NCBI GenBank assembly: GCA_023400335.1
Contig: JAEXFF010000284.1
Span: forward strand, 1-6,684
Source of the DNA: Bacteroidota bacterium
GTDB taxonomy: Bacteria; Bacteroidota; Bacteroidia; Bacteroidales; Marinifilaceae
Reading direction: 5' to 3'
DNA length: 6,684 nucleotides
The notes beneath the pieces are model-generated. The model did no database searches. It had not been told where the DNA came from and saw only the letters and a list, made by a program, of their open reading frames with translations. This document shows positions 1-4,481 of the stretch, one piece after another (within the stretch, counting starts at the first letter, position 1; the number at the start of each line of letters is the position of its first letter). Both the position numbers and the translations under genes were made by a program.

Positions 1-528
1 GAATATATGTATAAGCATCCGGAAGAATATGCTCCTTTTGTCCTTCCCTATATCCAAAGAGAATTGAATGAACGGGAAAATGCCCTGAAACTTCCTCTTA
101 CTCCGTTTTCGTCCATTCCTTCTCAAACAGAGGATAAAGAAGCTGAGACGGTAGATTCAACCACCCGGCTCAAAGGATATTTTATAGATTTCGTTTTATT
201 TACGCTACTGGAAATTAGTATTTTTTCTTATTTCGAACCGGATGAGGACGATATGACACTATTATGTATAATTACTGTTTTCCTGTATTATTTCTTATTT
301 GAATGGCTGACCTTTGCTACTCCCGGTAAATGGATAGTAGGAACAACTGTTGTAAAAAAAGACGGTAGTAAACCTTCTTTCGGACATATTCTGGGCCGAA
401 CAGCCGCCCGCTTTATTCCTTTTGAAGCTTTCACTTTTCTCTTTTATGCCAATTGGCACGATAAGATTTCCGGGACAAAGGTGATTCAAGTAAAAAAGAG
501 ACAAACGAAACTTAATCTATACAAATAA
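1..528 (+). CDS. RDD family membrane protein, 5' end outside the window
   Basis: This is a small inner-membrane protein of the RDD family (Pfam RDD), whose molecular role is generally unknown; some members have been linked to ion transport. Numbering from the ATG at 7, residues 1-50 are hydrophilic and soluble. The RDD domain then runs from about 53 to 163. Arg54 and Asp61 in the first membrane helix (about 57-76) match the family signature. A second helix lies at about 84-104, followed by the typical ATPGKWIVGTTVV segment. The end holds GRTAARFIPFE and the HDKISGTKVI motif with its conserved Asp152. The reading frame is open back to base 1 and nothing before the ATG at 7 looks like a start region, so the true start probably lies upstream. 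A start at 7 cannot be excluded. The stop is 22 bases before the next gene, suggesting cotranscription. Family assignment is firm; function is not known. Confidence 0.85.
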   Translation, partial: EYMYKHPEEYAPFVLPYIQRELNERENALKLPLTPFSSIPSQTEDKEAETVDSTTRLKGYFIDFVLFTLLEISIFSYFEPDEDDMTLLCIITVFLYYFLFEWLTFATPGKWIVGTTVVKKDGSKPSFGHILGRTAARFIPFEAFTFLFYANWHDKISGTKVIQVKKRQTKLNLYK

Positions 529-550
529 ATCCATTTTTAATTTGAAAAAG

Positions 551-1243
551 ATGAAAACTAGAATCAATTTGAATACGTTGACCAACACAATTATCTGGTC
601 GGTCTTCAGTTTTATTTCATTCCGACTGGCATTGGTAATACTCAATGCCTTTCATAAAAGCGGAAATTACAGTGACTTTATCTCTCTTCACCAGGTACTT
701 TATCCGATTTTTTCAGCAGGTTTTCAACTGTCCAGGTTTCTCATTATAATATTGACTCTCTATTGGATGATCCTGGCCAAAAAACAACTTCAGGGTTTCC
801 TTACCCAAAAGAAACGTTATAAACGCCTGCTTATAACACTTTCGGCTCTTTTCTCCCTCTATTTCTTTTATTTTTACTACAATTACAATTACGCTTCCGA
901 CTGGTACGACGCCAATGCCGTACTGATTATGGGATTGGTAACCGCCTATTTTATATTCACACAATTGTTTCAAATTTTTAAATCGTCTTCACTAATTTCT
1001 AAAAGTAAAGCTGTTATATATTCCCCTTTCCGGTTTAAAACGATTCTTGGGCTGTGGATTCTTTCCCGGTTATTATCCCGCCTGGCTTATATCCATACAG
1101 ATGATTATTTTTCCCTTGCCGAAACACTCCTGATTTACGGCATTCAAATCATTGTTCTGTTCTTGTTCGCACAGCTTATTTATCAATATACCGGAATGAT
1201 TTATCTGCTTTCTTCCGAACACAACCCGCAAAAGAGAAGTTAA
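551..1243 (+). CDS. Unrecognised polytopic membrane protein, 230 residues
   Basis: I do not recognise a family. The protein is strongly hydrophobic with five or six predicted membrane segments, at roughly residues 12-33, 50-75, 92-111, 121-143, 163-180 (weak) and 190-211. Basic loops such as KKRYKR (about 87-92) and the Lys/Arg-rich C-terminus are probably cytoplasmic. A very aromatic stretch around residues 103-115 (FYFYYNYNY) leads into SDWYDAN. No catalytic motif or ligand-binding signature is visible. The frame also offers a TTG at 542, nine bases earlier; I prefer the ATG at 551, which gives MKTRIN and leaves a 22-base gap after the RDD gene. No Shine-Dalgarno is present, which is common in Bacteroidota. 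It probably shares a transcript with the RDD gene and the next membrane protein. That a gene exists here is secure from its length and composition; its role is unknown. Confidence 0.8.
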   Translation: MKTRINLNTLTNTIIWSVFSFISFRLALVILNAFHKSGNYSDFISLHQVLYPIFSAGFQLSRFLIIILTLYWMILAKKQLQGFLTQKKRYKRLLITLSALFSLYFFYFYYNYNYASDWYDANAVLIMGLVTAYFIFTQLFQIFKSSSLISKSKAVIYSPFRFKTILGLWILSRLLSRLAYIHTDDYFSLAETLLIYGIQIIVLFLFAQLIYQYTGMIYLLSSEHNPQKRS

Positions 1244-1288
1244 CAGTACTTTCTCAGAAATAATTATAAACCTTAAAACTAAAATGCA

Positions 1289-1984
1289 ATGAAAACACTT
1301 ATCCTCTCAGGACTATTATTTTTTTCAATACTCCTCATAGACATTTTTATTTTTATTCCTCTATTATTAATTACTAATTATTATTCTCTTGGTTTTTTAT
1401 TTGGTTTTATTATTATTTATTTAACTATAGCTGCCATTGTTCTAAACATTAAAATTTTAGAAAAAGCCAGGGAAGATACTTTTTATTCCTTTCTCTATTC
1501 CTTTCTTCTTCCCATTTCACTTTTTATTATCTGCTGTTTTTATATGGAAGATGATCCGCATTATCTCTTCTATTCCGAAAACGGTAAACAAGGAATAAAG
1601 CATTGGCCGACAAATATTAAATTCTCAGAACCTATTTACGACGATATTTCAGAAAAAATCAGGGTAGTTTCCAACGCTACTTATATGTTCGATATTTATG
1701 AACAAAAAGGAGATATTGAGTATTCCAAAGAATTTGTTTTTCTGACAAAGGTATCGGGTCAAACCGGAATCAGGAACATATATAAAGAAATTTTACCTCC
1801 TGTTTATGATTCGCTCCAGATTCGTTCTTTGCCTGTAGAGAATCCATATAGCAAGAAAAAAGTCAGTTGCGATTTTATAATCACTTATCTGCAAAACAAA
1901 TGTGACACTTTAAGTTTTAATAATAATCCCTACCCTATTCTTATTCCATACAAAAAATACGACACCACCCCAATAGATTTGTAA
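1289..1984 (+). CDS. Unrecognised membrane-anchored protein with extracytoplasmic C-terminal domain, 231 residues
   Basis: No family is recognised. Three hydrophobic segments fill the N-terminus, at about residues 5-29, 33-53 and 66-85. The basic loop NIKILEKARED (53-63) between segments 2 and 3 is probably cytoplasmic. By the positive-inside rule this would place the roughly 145-residue hydrophilic C-terminal part (from about 87) on the periplasmic side. That part is rich in Tyr, Lys, Asp and Pro and has two cysteines (194 and 205) that could pair. The gene is markedly AT-rich, with runs of Phe, Ile and Leu codons at its start. I chose the ATG at 1289 because the ATG at 1284 meets a stop after two codons. 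It lies 45 bases after the previous gene and ends just before a REP-like hairpin. A small-molecule or protein sensor is conceivable, but nothing in the sequence proves it. Confidence 0.78.
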   Translation: MKTLILSGLLFFSILLIDIFIFIPLLLITNYYSLGFLFGFIIIYLTIAAIVLNIKILEKAREDTFYSFLYSFLLPISLFIICCFYMEDDPHYLFYSENGKQGIKHWPTNIKFSEPIYDDISEKIRVVSNATYMFDIYEQKGDIEYSKEFVFLTKVSGQTGIRNIYKEILPPVYDSLQIRSLPVENPYSKKKVSCDFIITYLQNKCDTLSFNNNPYPILIPYKKYDTTPIDL

Positions 1985-1988
1985 GTAT

Positions 1989-2017
1989 TACACATTAGGG
2001 ACGTGCCCTAATGTGTA
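1989..2017 (+). repeat. REP-like hairpin, copy 1 (perfect 12-bp stem); possible terminator
   Basis: TACACATTAGGG (1989-2000) pairs without mismatch with CCCTAATGTGTA (2006-2017) around the five-base loop ACGTG. The stem begins four bases after the stop codon of the upstream membrane protein gene, and a run of five T follows at 2019-2023. It could therefore end or stabilise that transcript on the + strand. Because it is one half of an inverted repeat pair, its primary identity is probably a repeat element, with termination a secondary role. Confidence 0.75.
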
Positions 2018-2061
2018 GTTTTTAAAAAATAAAATGCTACTTTTCTCACGAAAAATAAAAA

Positions 2062-2092
2062 TTACACAAAAGGGCACGTCCCTAATGTGTAA
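2062..2092 (-). repeat. REP-like hairpin, copy 2 (13-bp arms, two mismatches)
   Basis: TTACACAAAAGGG (2062-2074) pairs with CCCTAATGTGTAA (2080-2092) around the loop CACGT, with two adjacent A-A mismatches (2069/2085 and 2070/2084). Read on the minus strand, its first 21 bases are identical to copy 1. The mismatch lies only in the outer half, which recalls the internal bulge typical of REP hairpins. Its downstream foot ends at the possible -35 element of the sigma factor gene. Confidence 0.75.
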
Positions 2093-2116
2093 CTTTTGGG
2101 GGAGTGAACTGTCTTA
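2089..2116 (+). promoter_or_regulatory. Candidate ECF-sigma-type promoter of the sigma factor cassette
   Basis: GTAACTT (2089-2095) and TCTTA (2112-2116) are separated by 16 bases. This matches the general layout of ECF promoters, for example the E. coli sigma-E form GGAACTT-N16-TCTRA, and would be expected if the sigma factor activates its own operon. A start of transcription would fall at about 2121-2125, so the message for the ATG at 2125 would have almost no leader. The first bases of the -35 box are the end of REP copy 2. A housekeeping Bacteroidota promoter (TTTG and TAnnTTTG) is not evident here. This is a motif-only call. Confidence 0.4.
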
Positions 2117-2124
2117 TATGTACC

Positions 2125-2643
2125 ATGAAAATAACAGAATTCAAAAATCAGATATTACCCCTGCGGGACAAGTTATTCCGGCTGGCATTACGGATTACCC
2201 AAGATCAGGCAGAAGCGGAAGATATTGTACAGGAAGTCATGATGAGGATGTGGAATGGAGAGGAAAAAGGAATAAAAATTGACAATAAAGAAGCTTACTG
2301 CTGCACGATGACGCGCAATTTAGCACTTGGAAAAATCCATTTGAAAAGTCATCAAAATGAACATTTAGACGATTATATCCATTTAAAAACCAATTCACGC
2401 CAACCCGATGAAGAAGTCATTCAACAGGATTATCTGCATTTATTACATGAATTAATCCGGCAATTACCGGAAAAACAACGCACAATTCTCCAATTCAGAG
2501 ATATAGAAGGAATGAGTTATCAAGAAATAGCAAATTGTATGCATATTTCAGAAGAACAGGTAAAGATTAACCTGTTCCGCAGTAGAAAGCACATCAGAGC
2601 ATTATTTTTAAAAATAGAAAGATATGGATTACAGAAGAATTGA
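2125..2643 (+). CDS. ECF-subfamily RNA polymerase sigma-70 factor, 172 residues
   Basis: This cytoplasmic transcription factor directs RNA polymerase to a dedicated promoter set. Sigma region 2 covers about residues 12-76 and includes AEAEDIVQEV (29-38), the core-binding and -10-recognition segment, followed by MRMWN. Region 4 covers about 103-160 and includes LPEKQRTILQFRDIEGMSYQ, then EIANCMHISEEQVKINLFRSRKHIR, the helix-turn-helix that reads the -35 element. The length is normal for the ECF group. I chose the ATG at 2125 because MKITEFKNQILPL looks like the usual beginning of Bacteroidota ECF factors. An in-frame GTG at 2104 would add seven residues (first residues MNCLICT), but it overlaps the candidate -10 element. 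The gene overlaps the next one by 20 bases, so translation is probably coupled. Activity is presumably held back by the overlapping membrane protein. The regulon is unknown, apart from probable self-activation. Confidence 0.93.
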   Translation: MKITEFKNQILPLRDKLFRLALRITQDQAEAEDIVQEVMMRMWNGEEKGIKIDNKEAYCCTMTRNLALGKIHLKSHQNEHLDDYIHLKTNSRQPDEEVIQQDYLHLLHELIRQLPEKQRTILQFRDIEGMSYQEIANCMHISEEQVKINLFRSRKHIRALFLKIERYGLQKN

Positions 2644-3091
2644 AGATTTATTAGAAAAATACTGGTCTTGCGAGTCTTCTGCCGAAGAGGAAGAAGAACT
2701 GAGGATTTTTTTCACTACGCAGGAAGTACCCGAACCGCTCTCCCGTTTCAAACCCCTGTTCCTCTATCAAGAACAGGAAAAAAAAGTCGGACTGAACAAT
2801 GATTTCGACCGGAAAATGCTGGAAAAAATTGAACGGCATACAAAAAGACGAATCTCCCCTTTCTGGCAAGTGGCAGCAGGAATTCTTTTATTATTCGGAA
2901 TTGCCGGTTACTTACGGACGACCGTCCTGCATCACACTTCAGAAATTTCCGATACATTTACTTCTCCTGAAGAAGCCCTGGTACAGGTAAAACAAACGCT
3001 GGTACTGGTATCCCTGAAGTTAAACGAAGGGCAGCAAAAGGCAGAACAGAGTATTGAAAAAACAGAAGCCTTAACCAAATATATCAAATAA
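2624..3091 (+). CDS. Single-pass membrane protein, probable anti-sigma factor
   Basis: The 155-residue protein has an acidic cytoplasmic N-terminal part, one transmembrane helix at about 79-98 (starting FWQVAAGILLLFGIAGYL), and a periplasmic tail of about 55 residues. RHTKRR at 71-76 just before the helix fixes the N-terminus inside. The start MDYRRIEDLLEKYWSCESSA followed by a Glu run (21-25) resembles the N-terminal helix seen in Bacteroidota proteins encoded directly after ECF sigma genes. The tail segment SPEEALVQVKQTLVLVSLKL (114-133), followed by a Lys/Glu/Gln-rich helix, is probably a conserved feature of this group. There is no zinc-binding HxxxCxxC motif, so it is not a ZAS-type anti-sigma factor, nor is it the FecR type. 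The 20-base overlap with the sigma gene and the topology support a role in sequestering the sigma factor at the inner membrane. That role is inferred, not shown by a known domain. Confidence 0.82.
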   Translation: MDYRRIEDLLEKYWSCESSAEEEEELRIFFTTQEVPEPLSRFKPLFLYQEQEKKVGLNNDFDRKMLEKIERHTKRRISPFWQVAAGILLLFGIAGYLRTTVLHHTSEISDTFTSPEEALVQVKQTLVLVSLKLNEGQQKAEQSIEKTEALTKYIK

Positions 3092-3109
3092 TTATAAAAA
3101 TCCTTCATC

Positions 3110-3613
3110 ATGAAAAAATTAATCTTATTTATTGTAGCAACCGGGATAAGTATAAGCACTTTCGCCCAAAGTTTTACAGAAAATTTCGAAAACAACCTGA
3201 CCCAAAAAGAAGATTTTACCGTTGTCAATATCAGTTCTAAAATGTTCGAATTAATGGCTATGGTTACCGAAGAAGATTTGCAACAGATTGTATCGAATCT
3301 GAAAAGCATGAAAATTCTGACAACTGAAAAAAATGCTTCGAAATATTACAATGAAGCGGTTCATCTTCTGACAACGAATAAAACGTACGAAGAATTGATG
3401 AGTGTACAGGAAAATAATGAATCCGTACGAATGTTCACCCGGGAAGAAAAAGGGAATATTTCAGAATTAGTTATTGCTATATGCGAGCCTCAGGAATTCA
3501 TTCTCATTGGTTTTAACGGAAAGATCGATCTGAAAGAACTGGCCCGGATCGCGAAAATGGTAGATGTAAAAGGAATGGAACAATTGGAAAAAATAACTCC
3601 TCAAAAACAATAA
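3110..3613 (+). CDS. DUF4252-family secreted protein (first of two)
   Basis: A Sec signal peptide is clear: MKK, a hydrophobic core, then STFAQ with probable cleavage after Ala19. There is no lipobox cysteine, so the 148-residue mature protein is probably soluble in the periplasm. The rest matches my recollection of the DUF4252 family: VVNISSKMFELMA (38-50) near the start, YEELMSVQENNESVRMF (93-109) in the middle, and ELVIAICEPQEFILIGFNG (119-137) followed by DLKELARIAKMV (140-151) at the end. The biochemical role of DUF4252 is unknown to me. Members are typically found with ECF sigma/anti-sigma pairs in Bacteroidota, as here. The gene follows the anti-sigma candidate after 18 bases and precedes a paralogue after three, so all four are probably one transcript. 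A role as sigma-controlled envelope effector or as feedback input is inference. Confidence 0.87.
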   Translation: MKKLILFIVATGISISTFAQSFTENFENNLTQKEDFTVVNISSKMFELMAMVTEEDLQQIVSNLKSMKILTTEKNASKYYNEAVHLLTTNKTYEELMSVQENNESVRMFTREEKGNISELVIAICEPQEFILIGFNGKIDLKELARIAKMVDVKGMEQLEKITPQKQ

Positions 3614-3616
3614 ACC

Positions 3617-4105
3617 ATGAAACGTTTCGTTCTGTTTTTTCTGTTAACAATATTATTTTTGACAGGAACGGCCCAAACTCCGGATTTCAATGATATTTGT
3701 AAAAAATACAAAAATGAGGAAAATGTCGTAAGCATCCGCATCAACCGTTTTGGTTGTTTTCTCCTGTCCTGCCTCGTAAAAAGTAATTCATCGGAAGACA
3801 ATATTGCCCAGAATTTTATGAGACAAAGTACGGCCTTCCAGCTTTTAATATCGGACAGCAATCATACACAAGCAATAATCGCTGACGTGGACAATTTTAT
3901 AAAAGAATGTAAATTGGAAGAATTATTGAGTCTAAAAGAGAAAGGAACAGCAATTAAAATTTTGACCCAGTACGGAACTAAAAAGAAAATTCAACAATTA
4001 TTTATCAGTATTTTACAAAAAGATGAAGAAGCCGTTTTTTTGCAAGTCAAAGGCCATTTTTCGACCGATACGATACTAAAACTGGCAAAAGTTTCCCGTC
4101 ATTAG
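3617..4105 (+). CDS. Divergent DUF4252-like secreted protein (second of two)
   Basis: The 162-residue product starts with MKRFVLFFLLTILFLTGTAQ, a signal peptide with likely cleavage after Ala19 and no lipobox. Its layout follows the upstream paralogue. VVSIRINRFGCFLLSCLV (37-54) stands where the family has its Met-rich helix. LEELLSLKEKGTAIKILTQY (100-119) parallels the YEELMSVQENNESVRMF segment, then come QQLFISILQKDEEAVFLQVKG (split at 126-135 and 136-146) and DTILKLAKV (151-159). The mature part contains four cysteines (28, 47, 52 and 98), unlike the first copy, which has one. Identity between the two appears low, so this looks like an old duplication with specialisation. The three-base gap implies coupled translation. 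It is the last gene of the cassette; a strong hairpin follows seven bases after the stop. Family membership is likely; function is unknown. Confidence 0.75.
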   Translation: MKRFVLFFLLTILFLTGTAQTPDFNDICKKYKNEENVVSIRINRFGCFLLSCLVKSNSSEDNIAQNFMRQSTAFQLLISDSNHTQAIIADVDNFIKECKLEELLSLKEKGTAIKILTQYGTKKKIQQLFISILQKDEEAVFLQVKGHFSTDTILKLAKVSRH

Positions 4106-4111
4106 AAATTG

Positions 4112-4155
4112 TTTTCCGGGACCGGCAGTTGGAATCTGCAAAAGGTCCCGGAAAA
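4112..4155 (+). terminator. Strong hairpin after the sigma cassette, possible transcript end
   Basis: TTTTCCGGGACC (4112-4123) pairs perfectly with GGTCCCGGAAAA (4144-4155). Inside the 20-base loop, GCAG (4125-4128) can pair with CTGC (4136-4139), giving a stacked second stem. It begins seven bases after the stop of the last cassette gene. A U-run does not follow, as an intrinsic terminator would need on either strand, so it may instead protect the mRNA 3' end or be a repeat. The hairpin itself is certain; the function is not. Confidence 0.45.
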
Positions 4156-4247
4156 ATTCAGTTATAAACTACAATCAATTATTCCCCCGAAACGGTTTTA
4201 TTCTTCCCATTTTCAAAAAAACCGGTATCAATATACTATTTCTTTCC

Positions 4248-4259
4248 TTTTCCGGAAAA
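4248..4259. repeat. 12-base perfect palindrome TTTTCCGGAAAA
   Basis: The sequence TTTTCCGGAAAA is its own reverse complement. Its halves repeat the outer ends of the hairpin arms at 4112-4119 and 4148-4155. It might be a dimeric-regulator site or a decayed relative of the hairpin; chance is also possible in a region of this composition. Confidence 0.35.
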
Positions 4260-4481
4260 CCGAAACGAAAAAGAGAGCATTCCCTGTATTTATAAATCCG
4301 GAATACAACCGGCATGATTTTTTGTTGTATTTCTCTTATGTAAAAGTAAATAAACAAACAACACCAAGACTACAAAGAAAACGGTAAAACTCTTTTTTCT
4401 TTTAAACGTAATATATACAAAATACTTCCATAACCTACTCGTTTTATATTTATCTATCCTATTCAAATCTATGGCCCTCAG

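Larger units (their letters stand above)
1988..2092. repeat. REPIN-like doublet: two inverted REP-type palindromes
   Basis: Two copies of a palindromic unit face each other across about 45 bases of AT-rich spacer. Bases 1988-2008 are the exact reverse complement of 2072-2092 (21 of 21). The match continues inward imperfectly for about another 15 bases, including TGTGTA against TACACA. Each copy is itself a hairpin. This nested layout, a palindrome pair arranged as a larger palindrome, is how REP doublets (REPINs) are described in other bacteria; those are mobilised by RAYT single-strand transposases. No such transposase lies in the window, and I see no clear target-site duplication. A small MITE with 21-base terminal inverted repeats is the alternative. 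The structure is directly visible; the name is inferred. Confidence 0.8.
4106..4481. other. Intergenic region between sigma cassette and ppk1 (376 bases)
   Basis: I see no credible gene here. An open frame from a TTG at 4109 to 4387 has no start signal, runs through the hairpin, and encodes a low-complexity basic peptide; minus-strand frames are equally unconvincing. The stretch holds a hairpin at 4112-4155, a palindrome at 4248-4259, and an AT-rich run (about 4388-4470) ahead of ppk1, where its promoter should lie. TATATTTA at 4445-4452 weakly resembles the Bacteroidota -7 box (TAnnTTTG), but no TTTG is found at the right distance upstream, so I do not call a promoter. A small untranslated RNA cannot be excluded. 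Confidence 0.6.

Noticed and set aside
1988..2092. A CRISPR array
   Set aside because: There are only two repeat copies, in opposite orientation, with one spacer and no cas genes.
2034..2282. An 82-codon + strand open frame starting in the repeat spacer
   Set aside because: It runs out of frame through the N-terminal region of the sigma factor gene, whose frame has clear sigma-70 motifs.
2932..3309. A 125-codon minus-strand open frame across the anti-sigma and first DUF4252 genes
   Set aside because: Both + strand genes covering it have strong family and signal-peptide evidence; the antisense frame is a shadow with Cys/Ser-rich, patternless composition.
4109..4387. A 92-codon open frame on the + strand after the sigma cassette
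   Set aside because: It starts with TTG four bases after a stop, has no family resemblance, is rich in Lys, Arg, Phe and Ser as expected from translated AT-rich spacer, and passes through a 12-bp hairpin.
4374..4403. AAAGAAAA and TTTTCTTT as a terminator stem with a T-run
   Set aside because: The stem is almost entirely A-T and the T-run is part of the stem itself; stability would be too low and it follows no gene end.
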